Assembly (NCBI RefSeq): GCF_023273855.1
Contig: NZ_CP096884.1
Location: forward strand, 1,054,001 to 1,118,000
Direction of reading: 5' to 3'
Origin: Seonamhaeicola sp. ML3
Lineage (GTDB): Bacteria; Bacteroidota; Bacteroidia; Flavobacteriales; Flavobacteriaceae
Length of the DNA stretch: 64,000 bases
Position numbers and translations under genes: made by a program. Shown in pieces: positions 38,175 through 47,949 of this stretch. The notes under the pieces are model-generated. The model was not told the DNA's origin and ran no database searches. It saw only the letters and a list, made by a program, of their open reading frames with translations. Within the stretch, counting starts at the first letter, position 1. Every line of letters starts with the position of its first letter.

Positions 38175-38624
38175 CTAATTATATTGGTTTAAAACGTGAC
38201 TAAGTAAGCGAAGATAGTTATACATTTTAAATTAATAATAATGTGGTTTTCATTATTTCGATTTTAACGACGAAGTGGAACTAAATTTAATTATATATCA
38301 ATATTCCCGGGGTTTTTTAATAAATATTCAATCGTTAAAATATAGTAATAAATGAGGATATCTGAATTAATATTAAATATAGTTAACATTCTTAAAAAGA
38401 ATAATACGAAAATTTAGAAAATACTGACAATTTTTCAATTAAAGGAGTTAATGAAAAATCAAAAAATCATAAAAATTCACGAATACCTCTAAAAAAATGG
38501 GGTAAAAATTAAAATATCTACAAAAATAACCCAATACCCCCTCTTTTTTATGGGGGTTAAAACTTTTTAACATAGTTTTGACTCGTTCTTAAGGAAAATT
38601 AACTAATAAAAATTAATCTTAAAA
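38175..38624. promoter_or_regulatory. 450-base divergent regulatory spacer, gltBD / porin-amt
   Basis: No gene seen. On the minus strand TATCTTCG (38209-38216) is one base off the -7 consensus and lies 35 bases before gltB. The middle is AT-rich without clear signals. On the plus side are ACCCCC (38536-38541) and GGGGGT (38552-38557) arms, a GTTAAAAC/TTTTTAAC dyad (38556-38571) and a perfect -7 element (38573-38580). Confidence 0.55.
38556..38580 (+). promoter_or_regulatory. promoter and dyad of the porin-amt unit
   Basis: TAGTTTTG (38573-38580) matches TAnnTTTG. Immediately upstream GTTAAAACTTTTTAAC (38556-38571) is a 16-base dyad with one mismatch, placed between the -33 and -7 regions where a repressor or activator could act. 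Start codon follows 44 bases later. Confidence 0.6.
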
Positions 38625-39638
38625 ATGAAAACAATCATGAAAAAATTATTTACTCTTACAATGCTTTTAGTAGCATCTGTTATGTTTGCTCAAGATGAAG
38701 AGAAATCACCACTAACGGTTTCTGGTAGTGTTGATGCTTATCACCAAACTTACTTAACAGCTCCAGACAACGAAGGTGTTTCTTTCGGAACTGCTTTTGC
38801 AGACCAAACTGGATTTGCTTTAGGTATGGCTAACTTAGTTGTAAGCTACGAAGGAGAAAAAGTAGGTGCTGTTATCGATTTAGTAACTGGACCAAGAGGT
38901 GCTGGTGCAACTTTTAACACAGATATCGTAGACGGTATCGTAAACCAGGCTTATGTATACTGGAATGTGTCTGAGAGCACTACCTTAACTTTTGGTAGAT
39001 GGAACACGTTCTTAGGATATGAGGTTATCGCTCCTGCAGCTAACTTCAACTACAGCTGTTCTTACCTATTCTCTAACGGACCTTTCTCGCATGTAGGTTT
39101 AAAAGCTGACTTTGCTTTATCTGATGATGTAAGCTTAATGTTAGCTGTAACTAACCCATGGGATACTAACAATATCTCTATGACTGGTGAGTACGGTCTT
39201 GGAGCTCAGTTAGGTCTTTACGGACAATACATCAACCTATACTACGATAGTGGTAACAACGGAGGTTTAGGTTTTGAAATCGACTATACTGGTGGATTCG
39301 ACTTATCTGATTCTTTCTTCTTAGGAATCAACGCTGCTTACAACGATAACGATGGTTCTGGTTTCTACGGTGCTGCGTTATACCCACAAGTAGCTGCTTC
39401 TGATACTTTCTCTATTGGTTTAAGAGGTGAGTTCTTCGGTTTACACGGAGATGCTAACCCAGCTGAGGAAAGTGTATTTGCTACAACTTTAACTGGTAGT
39501 ATTACTGTAGATAACTTAATCATCAAGCCAGAAATTAGATTAGATTCTTGGTCTGATGCTATGCCTTACATCGATAACGACGGGGCTGCTGCAGATAACT
39601 TAGCAGCGTTTACTTTAGCCGCAATCTACGCATTCTAA
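38625..39638 (+). CDS. outer-membrane beta-barrel porin
   Basis: 337 residues; a second Met at residue 5 is an equally good start. Signal peptide to MFAQ, then alternating strands rich in Gly, Asn and aromatic residues, ending in Phe (AIYAF), the terminal residue recognised for barrel assembly. About 14-16 strands could be fitted. This porin type is often encoded in front of amt in Bacteroidota, so ammonium or small nitrogen compounds are likely cargo (inference). A strong hairpin follows it. Confidence 0.85.
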   Translation: MKTIMKKLFTLTMLLVASVMFAQDEEKSPLTVSGSVDAYHQTYLTAPDNEGVSFGTAFADQTGFALGMANLVVSYEGEKVGAVIDLVTGPRGAGATFNTDIVDGIVNQAYVYWNVSESTTLTFGRWNTFLGYEVIAPAANFNYSCSYLFSNGPFSHVGLKADFALSDDVSLMLAVTNPWDTNNISMTGEYGLGAQLGLYGQYINLYYDSGNNGGLGFEIDYTGGFDLSDSFFLGINAAYNDNDGSGFYGAALYPQVAASDTFSIGLRGEFFGLHGDANPAEESVFATTLTGSITVDNLIIKPEIRLDSWSDAMPYIDNDGAAADNLAAFTLAAIYAF

Positions 39639-39652
39639 ATACATCAAATATT

Positions 39653-39683
39653 ACTTACGCATCCTTCAGAAGGATGCGTAAGT
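39653..39683 (+). promoter_or_regulatory. stable intercistronic hairpin, porin/amt
   Basis: ACTTACGCATCC (39653-39664) / GGATGCGTAAGT (39672-39683), perfect 12-bp stem with a 7-base loop (TTCAGAA). No T-run follows, so it is more likely an RNA-stability or partial read-through element than a full terminator. Confidence 0.6.
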
Positions 39684-39719
39684 GCTTAAATTAATTACTA
39701 ACCATAAAATATAAATATT

Positions 39720-40988
39720 ATGTCGTTACTTAATATGCCCCTTTTTATTCAAGACACCGCCGCAATAGAAGGCGATATGGGAATGTTATGGATGCTTATT
39801 TCTGGTATCCTAGTATTCTTAATGCAAGCAGGATTCACATTAGTTGAGTCTGGAATGACACGTTCTAAGAACGTGGTTAACATCGCAATGAAAAACGTAC
39901 TTGATATCGCTGTTGGATCTTTGGTCTACTGGTTTGTTGGGTATTCTTTAATGTATGGAGAAACTGGCGGATGGATTGGCTGGAGTGGTTTAATGTACAA
40001 CCAAGGCCCTGCTGATTTATTCTTCCAAACAGTTTTCTGTGCTACTGCTGCTACTATTGTTTCTGGAGCGGTTGCTGGTAGAACCAAGTACAACACGTAC
40101 ATCGTTTTCTCTATAGTAATGACTGCATTTATCTATCCTATCGCAGGTGGATGGCAATGGAACGGTGATGGATGGTTAGCTCAAATGGGCTTCATTGATT
40201 TCGCTGGTTCTTCAATTGTACACGCTGTAGGTGGATGGGCTGCTTTAATAGGCGCTGCTTTAGTTGGTCCTAGATTAGGAAAATATACTGCAGACGGTAA
40301 AGCTGTTAACCTTCCAGGTCATAACAAATTATTAGCTGCCTTAGGTGTATTCATCCTTTGGTTCGGATGGTTCGGATTCAACGGTGGTTCTCAATTAGCT
40401 TGGGGTGGTGACGATGCTGTAGGTGCTTCTATGGTAGTTCTTGTTACTAACTTAGCTGCTTCTGCTGGTGCTGTTGGTGCTTTAGCGCTTTCTTGGATCA
40501 AATACAAAAAACCAAATATCGATATGACACTTAACGGTGCTTTAGCTGGTCTTGTTAGTATTACAGCTGGTTGTGGTAACATGAGCGAAGTTGGAGCAAT
40601 TGCTGCTGGTTTCATTGGTGGTATTATCGTAGTTTACTCTATGGAAATCGTTGAGCAAAAACTTAAAATTGATGATGCTGTTGGTGCATTCTCTGTACAC
40701 GGTCTTGCTGGTGCTTGGGGAACAATTGTTATTGGTCTTTGGGGAATTAGTGGAGATGAAGGTATTGGTATCTTCAACGGTGGAGGATCTGAGCAATTAA
40801 TGACTCAGTTAGCTGGTACTGCTGCTTATGCCATTTGGGCCGTAGTTATCTCGTTCATCTTCTTCTTTATTCTTAAGAAAACTATGGGACTTAGAGTTTC
40901 TGAAAAAGTTGAGATTGAAGGTCTTGATTTATCAGAGCACGGTGCTCTAGCTTACCCAGGTAAGAGACAAAGAGAAATTGAAGAATAA
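39720..40988 (+). CDS. amt: ammonium transporter Amt (first copy)
   Basis: 422 residues, eleven hydrophobic helices. The twin pore His are in HAVGGWAAL and HGLAGAWGT; the FGWFGFNGGS segment is the Amt signature. It carries NH4+/NH3 through the inner membrane. The N-terminus (MSLLNMPLFIQDTAAIEGDMG) is a short lead before helix 1. Terminator follows at 41028, so P-II and the second Amt may be transcribed apart. Confidence 0.96.
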   Translation: MSLLNMPLFIQDTAAIEGDMGMLWMLISGILVFLMQAGFTLVESGMTRSKNVVNIAMKNVLDIAVGSLVYWFVGYSLMYGETGGWIGWSGLMYNQGPADLFFQTVFCATAATIVSGAVAGRTKYNTYIVFSIVMTAFIYPIAGGWQWNGDGWLAQMGFIDFAGSSIVHAVGGWAALIGAALVGPRLGKYTADGKAVNLPGHNKLLAALGVFILWFGWFGFNGGSQLAWGGDDAVGASMVVLVTNLAASAGAVGALALSWIKYKKPNIDMTLNGALAGLVSITAGCGNMSEVGAIAAGFIGGIIVVYSMEIVEQKLKIDDAVGAFSVHGLAGAWGTIVIGLWGISGDEGIGIFNGGGSEQLMTQLAGTAAYAIWAVVISFIFFFILKKTMGLRVSEKVEIEGLDLSEHGALAYPGKRQREIEE

Positions 40989-41027
40989 TAAAATATTCTG
41001 ATACAATAGAATACACAAAATAATTTC

Positions 41028-41066
41028 CAGATGCCTTTAGAATTTGACTAAAGGCATCTGTTTTTA
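41028..41066 (+). terminator. terminator after first amt
   Basis: CAGATGCCTTTAG (41028-41040) / CTAAAGGCATCTG (41048-41060), perfect 13-bp stem, then TTTTTA. Confidence 0.88.
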
Positions 41067-41145
41067 TAAAAACCCTAGGCTTACACTTTTGCTTAAGTCT
41101 TATAAAATTTGTTTCTTTCAGAACAAATTAGAAAACTATCAAATT

Positions 41146-41484
41146 ATGAAGAAAATTGAAGCAATTATTCGAAAATCCAAATACAGAGCAGTTAAGGAGG
41201 CTTTGCATGCTGTTGGAGTAAATTTCTTTTCCTACTGGGATGTTACCGGTTTAGGGAACGAAAAAGAGGGACACGTTTACAGAGGGGTATCTTATAGTAC
41301 CAGTGACATTCAACGTAGATACTTATCTATTGTTGTAAATGACGATTTTGAAGAAGTTACTATCAAAGCCCTTTTAGACTCTGCAGCAACTGGAGAAGTA
41401 GGAGACGGAAAAATCTTTGTTTCTGATGTTTCGGAAGTATATAGAATACGAACTGGTGAAAAAGGTAGCGACACGCTAAAATAA
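41146..41484 (+). CDS. glnK: P-II nitrogen regulatory protein
   Basis: 112 residues from ATG 41146 (MKKIEAIIRKSKYRAVKEAL), the normal P-II start; a frame open from 41044 begins inside the terminator. The T-loop region is GNEKEGHVYRGVSYS and the C-terminal part RTGEKGSD. P-II trimers bind ATP/ADP and 2-oxoglutarate and plug Amt channels when nitrogen is plentiful. Set between two amt genes, its likely partners. Confidence 0.95.
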   Translation: MKKIEAIIRKSKYRAVKEALHAVGVNFFSYWDVTGLGNEKEGHVYRGVSYSTSDIQRRYLSIVVNDDFEEVTIKALLDSAATGEVGDGKIFVSDVSEVYRIRTGEKGSDTLK

Positions 41485-41523
41485 AAACACATACTAACTA
41501 ACACACACAACTCATAAATTATT

Positions 41524-42762
41524 ATGGAAGGATTATTTACTGCAAATAACGTATGGATGATGATCTGTACGGCACTTGTTTTCTTTATGCATACAGGTTT
41601 TGCATTTTTAGAAATTGGATTAACAAGACAAAAAAACACAATCAATATATTATTTAAAAACATCTTCATCATCACAGTTGGTTTATTACTATACTACATC
41701 TTAGGATTTAATTTGATGTATCCTGGTTTTGAAGAAGGATCTGCTGGATTTTTCGAATTTGCAGGATTTGGAATCGCTCCACCTGAAGGAGGAATGACTC
41801 CTGAATATGCAGATGGTGGTTATACCTGGTGGACAGATTTCCTTTTTCAAGGTATGTTTGCTGCAACCGCAGCAACCATTGTATCTGGAGCTGTTGCTGA
41901 ACGTATGAAAATTGGACCATTTATGTTATTTACTGTTCTTTATGTAGGTATCGTATATCCGCTTGCCGGTTCTTGGAAATGGGGTGGTGGTTTCTTAGAT
42001 ATGAGAGAAACTCCTTTTTATGACTTTGCTGGCTCTACTTTAGTACACTCTGTTGGAGGTTGGGCTGCTTTAGTAGCTGTTTGGTTATTAGGATCTAGAA
42101 TTGGAAAATTCAAAGACGGTAAACCTCAGGCTATACCAGGACATAGTATTCCTATGGCGACTGCTGGTGTACTAATACTTTGGTTAGGATGGTTTGGTTT
42201 TAATGGAGGTTCTGTACTATCTGCAGATCCAGAATTGACTTCATTAACCTTAGTAACAACATGTTTAGCTGCTGCCGCAGGTGGTGTTGTATCTGCTTTT
42301 GTTTCTTTCCTAAAATATAAAAACCTGGACCTTACCATGTTCTTAAATGGTATTTTGGGAGGATTAGTTGGAATCACGGCTGGAGCAGATCAAATGAGCC
42401 CTGAAAATGCTATTGTAATTGGTGCCATTGCAGGTGCTCTAATTGTATTCGCAGTAGCTTTTATTGATGCTATTAAACTAGATGATCCTGTTGGTGCTAT
42501 TGCTGTACACCTAATTTGTGGAATCTGGGGTACTTTAGCAGTAGGTCTATTTGGAAAATTAGCTGGTGTAGACCAATTTGTAAGCCAGTTGGTAGGCGTT
42601 TTATCTTATGCTGCTATTTGCGTGCCTTCTGCTTTTATCATTTTCTTTTTAATGAAGAAAACAGTAGGAATACGTGTTTCTGAAAAAGAAGAACTAGAAG
42701 GTTTAGATGCACACGAACATGGTATGGATGCATATCCTGATTTCCGTTTGAATGAGCATTAA
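41524..42762 (+). CDS. amt: ammonium transporter Amt (second copy)
   Basis: 412 residues. Pore His in HSVGGWAALVA and HLICGIWGT; signature LGWFGFNGGS. Sequence differs clearly from the first copy (for example the EFAGFGIAPPEGGMTPEYADGG loop), so it is an old paralogue rather than a recent duplicate. It follows glnK by 39 bases and should be co-transcribed with it. A terminator follows. Confidence 0.96.
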   Translation: MEGLFTANNVWMMICTALVFFMHTGFAFLEIGLTRQKNTINILFKNIFIITVGLLLYYILGFNLMYPGFEEGSAGFFEFAGFGIAPPEGGMTPEYADGGYTWWTDFLFQGMFAATAATIVSGAVAERMKIGPFMLFTVLYVGIVYPLAGSWKWGGGFLDMRETPFYDFAGSTLVHSVGGWAALVAVWLLGSRIGKFKDGKPQAIPGHSIPMATAGVLILWLGWFGFNGGSVLSADPELTSLTLVTTCLAAAAGGVVSAFVSFLKYKNLDLTMFLNGILGGLVGITAGADQMSPENAIVIGAIAGALIVFAVAFIDAIKLDDPVGAIAVHLICGIWGTLAVGLFGKLAGVDQFVSQLVGVLSYAAICVPSAFIIFFLMKKTVGIRVSEKEELEGLDAHEHGMDAYPDFRLNEH

Positions 42763-42794
42763 AATATAAAACAAATACTTTTAAGTAAAGTTTT

Positions 42795-42827
42795 AAAGGG
42801 CGTCTGATTTAGACGCCCTTTTTTTAT
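42795..42827 (+). terminator. terminator after second amt
   Basis: AAAGGGCGTCT (42795-42805) / AGACGCCCTTT (42811-42821), perfect stem, 5-base loop, T-run. Confidence 0.9.
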
Positions 42828-43002
42828 ACAAAGCCAACGTCCAATTGAACTTCTATAAACTTTCATGAAGTCGGTTTACCTTTTACAATACCATAATTTA
42901 AAGTGAGTTAGATCTAATTTTTTTATTGAACTTTAGGCTATTCTTTGATATGGATTTATACTGAACTCACGCTAATTTATTTGCTCCTGAAAACTAAAAC
43001 AC

Positions 43003-43038
43003 ATAAAAAAACCAGTTATACATTATATAACTGGTTTT
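43003..43038 (-). terminator. terminator of ppc
   Basis: AAAACCAGTTATA (43008-43020) / TATAACTGGTTTT (43026-43038), perfect stem, T-run on the minus strand from the A-run at 43005-43011. Confidence 0.88.
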
Positions 43039-43060
43039 AAGTATATCGATAAAATATATT

Positions 43061-45652
43061 TTAAGCCGAGTTTCGACTCGCATTGATATTTCCAAATAAC
43101 GAACGTGTTACTATCTTTTCAAAAATCAATCGTTCTGGATCATCTTTCGCCACGCCTGCTTTATCAAATTCCTGAACCTTTTTAAGGGCGTATTGCTGGA
43201 TAGTCAATAATGGCAACACTATAGATTCTCTAACTTGAATAGACGCTTTGCCAGCTGGCTCGTTTTCCATTAACTCTTTGTAACCTGTTAGTTTAAGAAG
43301 CAGTCTTTGCGTTACTTCATATTCATTGAAAATAATCTGCCAGAACTCACCAAATTCTTCGTCTTTCGCCATGTATTTGGTTAAATCGAAGAACGATTTA
43401 GTCAAGGACATCATACTATTTTCCAGTAATGTTTTAAAGAACTTAGAATTGTTGTAAAGTTGAACAACTTTGTCCCACTCTCCTCTATCCTCATACATCT
43501 TTAATGCTGTACCTACACCATAGAAACCAGGAACGTTTTGCTTTAACTGACTCCAAGATCCTACAAAAGGAATCGCTCTTAAATCTGAAAATACTAGTTT
43601 ATCAGATTTACCACGCTTAGATGGTCTACTTCCAATATTGGTTTTAGCATAGTATTTCAAGGTACTCATGCGTTCCAAATATGGAATAAAGCATTCATGA
43701 CTCTTAAAATCTTTATACGTTTGGTAACTGGTTTCAGCCAAATCATTCATTACCGCTCTATCTTCATCAGACAATAGATTCTTTTCGCCATCAATTCTGT
43801 TTTTTATTCCAGAACTAATTAATTGCTCTAAGTTATATTGCGAAGAATCGTTGGTTCCAAAATTAGAACTTACGGTCTGACCTTGAATAGTAATTTGTAC
43901 TTCCTTGTCTTCTATTGTTGGCCCTAAAGAAGAATAGAAGTTATGTGTTTTTCCACCGCCACGTGCTGGTGGTCCACCACGACCATCAAAGAATATTACT
44001 GTGATATCATATTTTCTAGACATCGCTGTAAGCAATTCCTTTGCCTTGTATATTCCCCAGTTAGCCATTAAGTAACCACCATCTTTTGTTCCATCTGAAA
44101 ACCCTAACATGATGTGTTGTTTGTTACCTCTAGCTTCTAAATGGGCTCTATATTGTGGGTTTTGGTACAACTGTTCCATAACACCGGGAGCATTTTCTAA
44201 ATCTGGAATGGTCTCAAATAGCGGTGCGATATCAACGGTTAAATCGTCTTTAAAAGACACCATTTTTAGCATACCATACAACTGCATTACGTTTAATGCT
44301 GTTTGGTTATTACTAATTATGTAACGATTCGCTCCACGTTCTCCGTTAGCTTTTTGAATATCCTTGATAATAGAAATAGTCTTAAGGGTATTCCTTACCA
44401 TTTCATCTTCAAAATCATCTAAATCGCCAACATCATCGGTTGCTTTAGAAAGAATCTCAATTTGCTCTGCTTCGCTTAAATCATGGTAATTATCTGGGAA
44501 GGACGAACCCCCTTTAGCAATTAAAGAGTCTATTACCGTTGTAAAAACACTATGGTGTATTCTACTGTCTTGTCTAATATCTAAAGACGCAAATCTGTAA
44601 TCGAAAAGGTGAATTCTGTTAATTAAATCATTTATTTCGTTTACATATAAAGACTGGTGTTGTTCTATAATAAGATCCCTAATACTTAAAAGCTCTTTTC
44701 TAAGCTCTCTAGCACTAATAGCCTTTTTGGTCTTTAAGTTTATACTGTAATCGTACATCATGGTTTCAAGACGAATAATACGATCTTCAACACCTCTAAA
44801 AGTCAATTTCTTTCTTAAATCCCTTAAATCTTGATAGTATTTTTTAAGAATGGCCTTTTTAAGTTTTTTAGCAACTTTTAAAGTTGTTTCTGGCTTAACA
44901 AATGGGTTTCCATCTCGGTCTCCTCCAGGCCAGAATCCGATATTTATAATATCGTTATGTCTTTTGCCATCATCAAAAATATTAGACTGAATGTAATTGT
45001 ATATATCGCCAAACGTTTTGTAGAATACATTCTCTAAATACCAGATTAAACTTTTCGCTTCTTGGTAAGGCGTTGGTTTCTTGTGTTTAAAGAACGGAGT
45101 TTTACCTAATTGGCCAAATAGATTATTAATGCCATTAAGGTCGTTTTTCTTAATCGCTTCTGTTAAATTGGTAATGATACCTAAAACCGATCCAGGATAA
45201 AACTGTGTAGGGTGCGCCGTTAAAACAATACGAACCTTAAATTCTTCAAGAAATTCTTTAAGTTCATCTAATTTACCTTCAGATCTTGCATTACCCTTAA
45301 GGTTTCTTAAAGTACCTACACCATCCATATTATTCACAATAGGGAAGGCGGCATCTTCTATAGCATCAAACAATACAACTTGTCTTTCGATGTATTGAAT
45401 AAATCTGAATAATAAATTTATTTGACTTTGTTTATTTCGACGTGCCTGATATTTTTCAAAAAATGTATTTACAATGGTTGTTGGGTCATCTCCGTTTTCA
45501 AATCCTTTTTCACATGTTTCATGAAACAACGGAAGTAAAACTCCAGTTTTAGTAACAGCATCAAAAGGCAAAGTCATGAATATACTATTGTATATTTGGT
45601 ATTTTGACAAAACCGTTTGATTGAATCGAGTTAACTTAGGTTCTACAGACAT
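43061..45652 (-). CDS. ppc: phosphoenolpyruvate carboxylase
   Basis: 863 residues. Catalytic segments are present with family variations: LTAHPTQFYPG (usually TAHPTE), FFDGRGGPPARGGG (usually FHGRGG..GRGGG), MLGFSDGTKDGG, and GSRPSKRG. The divergent TAHPT and GRGG boxes are typical of Bacteroidota PEPC. It adds bicarbonate to PEP to give oxaloacetate, refilling the TCA cycle. Convergent with the Amt genes, so it closes the nitrogen block by supplying carbon for 2-oxoglutarate. Confidence 0.94.
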   Translation of the reverse strand: MSVEPKLTRFNQTVLSKYQIYNSIFMTLPFDAVTKTGVLLPLFHETCEKGFENGDDPTTIVNTFFEKYQARRNKQSQINLLFRFIQYIERQVVLFDAIEDAAFPIVNNMDGVGTLRNLKGNARSEGKLDELKEFLEEFKVRIVLTAHPTQFYPGSVLGIITNLTEAIKKNDLNGINNLFGQLGKTPFFKHKKPTPYQEAKSLIWYLENVFYKTFGDIYNYIQSNIFDDGKRHNDIINIGFWPGGDRDGNPFVKPETTLKVAKKLKKAILKKYYQDLRDLRKKLTFRGVEDRIIRLETMMYDYSINLKTKKAISARELRKELLSIRDLIIEQHQSLYVNEINDLINRIHLFDYRFASLDIRQDSRIHHSVFTTVIDSLIAKGGSSFPDNYHDLSEAEQIEILSKATDDVGDLDDFEDEMVRNTLKTISIIKDIQKANGERGANRYIISNNQTALNVMQLYGMLKMVSFKDDLTVDIAPLFETIPDLENAPGVMEQLYQNPQYRAHLEARGNKQHIMLGFSDGTKDGGYLMANWGIYKAKELLTAMSRKYDITVIFFDGRGGPPARGGGKTHNFYSSLGPTIEDKEVQITIQGQTVSSNFGTNDSSQYNLEQLISSGIKNRIDGEKNLLSDEDRAVMNDLAETSYQTYKDFKSHECFIPYLERMSTLKYYAKTNIGSRPSKRGKSDKLVFSDLRAIPFVGSWSQLKQNVPGFYGVGTALKMYEDRGEWDKVVQLYNNSKFFKTLLENSMMSLTKSFFDLTKYMAKDEEFGEFWQIIFNEYEVTQRLLLKLTGYKELMENEPAGKASIQVRESIVLPLLTIQQYALKKVQEFDKAGVAKDDPERLIFEKIVTRSLFGNINASRNSA

Positions 45653-45916
45653 AATTTTGCTTTAGTATAAATTAGACGTAAAAATACTAAAGGATTATGA
45701 AAGCCCCTAAGCAGTTTAAAGATTTATTAATTTTTGTGCTTTGCTAAGTCCTAATTATGAAAAATTAAAGAAACCACAGGTATCGTTCAATTATTATAAC
45801 CTTACACCTTGCCAAATCAACATCGTAACTTTTAGAGTCAAACAAACAATCTTTAATTCACTATGATAAATGTCATGTTCTAAAAAGTACATTAAAGATA
45901 TGTTTACCCTTTTTTT

Positions 45917-47731
45917 ATGCAACAACCTCATTCTTTTCACATCCCGGTAATGGGTATTGGATTCACCATAGACACGCCATTAAAAGTAGCACAATACGGT
46001 ATTGATTCAGCAATTTCTTTAGTAGATGATATTTTAATTGAAAAACTACGGAAAATGTACTGCGATAAATTTGAAATCCCGTATACCGAAATCACCAATA
46101 AAATAGAAGATTTTAGGTCAAAACGAATTACTTCTTACCTAAACTTATTACAAGATTTAGCACACGAAAAGTTCGAGGCGCTTAAAAATATTTCTATTGA
46201 TAAAGGTGATGCAATTAAAGCCTATCTCCATATGCTACCCAATGGGGAATTTCTAAAAAAGGAGTTCATCAAACTTACAGAAAACGGTTTTAATACGTTT
46301 GAAATTAAGAACTGGCTTAACAAAACATTGCGTATGGGCAATATTGATGTTAACATTATGACCAAGGTGGACAAGGACAACTATTTTAAAAAAGAAAAGT
46401 TGCCAACCGAGTATAATGATGCTCATGCAGCGCTTAGAGGCTTTGCAGAAAGTAATGTAAATGCATCGGTCATTCTTTCGGCAGGATTAAACCCTAGGTT
46501 ATATTCTTATATGGCAGAATTCGATGACTTTTATCCTGATGAAAATGGAACTTTTAAAAAGAAAATTATCTTAAAAGTAAGCGATTATAGGTCGGCATTA
46601 ATTCAGGGTAAATTTCTTGCCAAACGCGGATTATGGGTTTCGGAATACCGTATAGAATCTGGATTAAATTGCGGTGGACACGCCTTTGCCACAGAAGGAC
46701 ATCTTTTGGGCCCCGTTTTAGCTGAATTTAAAGACAAACGAGAGGAATTAAGAAAATCTATTGAATCTTTATTAATCAAAGCACTTGAAAGTTCCGACAA
46801 AGTTATTCCACGTGAACCATTAGAACTAAAGATTTCGGCTCAAGGTGGTGTTGGCACAAACGAAGAACACGATTTTCTGTTAAATACATTTAGTCTAGAC
46901 TCTGTGGGTTGGGGCAGCCCTTTTTTATTGGTTCCAGAAGCTACCACCGTAGACGAGGATACTTTAAAAACACTAGTTAAAGCAAAAGAACAGGATTTAT
47001 ATCTCAGTAATATTTCTCCCCTGGGCGTTCCTTTTAACAGTATAAAAAACAATACCAAAGACCTTGAAAAAGAGGTGTACATTAAAAAAGGAAGACCGGG
47101 CAGTTCTTGTCCCAAAAAGTTTGTTGCACTCAATAAAGAATTTAATGATAAAGGCATGTGTACTGCCTCTAGAGAATATCAACACTTAAAACTAAAGGAA
47201 CTCGAATTAAAAAACCTGCCTAAAGAAGAATATCAAAATCAATTCAATATTATAACCGAGAAATCCTGCACCTGTGTTGGTTTGGGTACTTCGGCATTGC
47301 TCAAGTATAATTTAGACACCAAAACAGAGGGCGAGGGTGTTTCTGTATGCCCAGGGCCAAATATGGCTTATTACTCTAAAATAATGACTCTTAAAAATAT
47401 CACTGACCATATTTATGGTAGGGATAACGTGATATCTCGAACAGACAGACCAAACATGTTTGTAAAGGAACTTAATATCTACATCGATCATTTAAAAAAT
47501 AAAATAGATGGCCTAAAACTTCCCTTTAGTGAAAGAGACATAAAACAACTCTTTTCATTTTCAAAAAATATGCTTTCGGGAATAGACTTCTACACAAACC
47601 TTTTCAGTGAAACCTATGATTTTTTCAATGATACAAAAACAGAAATCTTAAATCATTTAAAACAAGGAGAAGCTCGAATTAAAAGTCTTCAAACAAGAAT
47701 AGAATATCTCTCAATACCTGTTGGCGTTTAA
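45917..47731 (+). CDS. conserved Cys-rich protein of unknown function, possible TIM-barrel flavin/Fe-S enzyme
   Basis: 604 residues, cytoplasmic, not recognised. The start HIPVMGIGFTIDTPLKVA resembles the opening strand of FMN-dependent barrels. SGLNCGGHAFATEG (Cys252, His255) and SAQGGVGTNEEHDFLL (308-322) look like phosphate/flavin or active-site loops, the latter reminiscent of glutamate synthase-type barrels. Cys398, Cys415, Cys451, Cys453 (KSCTCVGLG) and Cys478 (SVCPGPN) are close enough in the C-terminal third to hold an Fe-S cluster. Single gene between divergent ppc and co-directional nadA. The fold and cofactor are inference. Confidence 0.65.
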   Translation: MQQPHSFHIPVMGIGFTIDTPLKVAQYGIDSAISLVDDILIEKLRKMYCDKFEIPYTEITNKIEDFRSKRITSYLNLLQDLAHEKFEALKNISIDKGDAIKAYLHMLPNGEFLKKEFIKLTENGFNTFEIKNWLNKTLRMGNIDVNIMTKVDKDNYFKKEKLPTEYNDAHAALRGFAESNVNASVILSAGLNPRLYSYMAEFDDFYPDENGTFKKKIILKVSDYRSALIQGKFLAKRGLWVSEYRIESGLNCGGHAFATEGHLLGPVLAEFKDKREELRKSIESLLIKALESSDKVIPREPLELKISAQGGVGTNEEHDFLLNTFSLDSVGWGSPFLLVPEATTVDEDTLKTLVKAKEQDLYLSNISPLGVPFNSIKNNTKDLEKEVYIKKGRPGSSCPKKFVALNKEFNDKGMCTASREYQHLKLKELELKNLPKEEYQNQFNIITEKSCTCVGLGTSALLKYNLDTKTEGEGVSVCPGPNMAYYSKIMTLKNITDHIYGRDNVISRTDRPNMFVKELNIYIDHLKNKIDGLKLPFSERDIKQLFSFSKNMLSGIDFYTNLFSETYDFFNDTKTEILNHLKQGEARIKSLQTRIEYLSIPVGV

Positions 47732-47949
47732 TTTCTTGCATCTTGGCGTTTCCTTTTTGTTAATTAATTAAGTAATTGCTTAACAAAAGTTTAATGAATT
47801 AATAAAAAGATTATTGGTTTTCAATTCGGTTTCTTTTTTTAAGGTAATCCTATTTCAATAATAATTTTAATTAGGATATTTGTACGGCAAAAATTGTGTT
47901 GAATATAACCAATAGTTGCTTTTTGATTATTTAAAAGACGGGAGTTGTA

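Noticed and set aside
41044-41145. N-terminal extension of the P-II protein
   Set aside because: It begins inside the amt terminator and P-II proteins start at MKKIEAI.
42828-43002. GTGAGTT / AACTCAC pair between amt and ppc terminators
   Set aside because: Seven-base arms about 60 bases apart with no further pairing; likely chance or a remnant.
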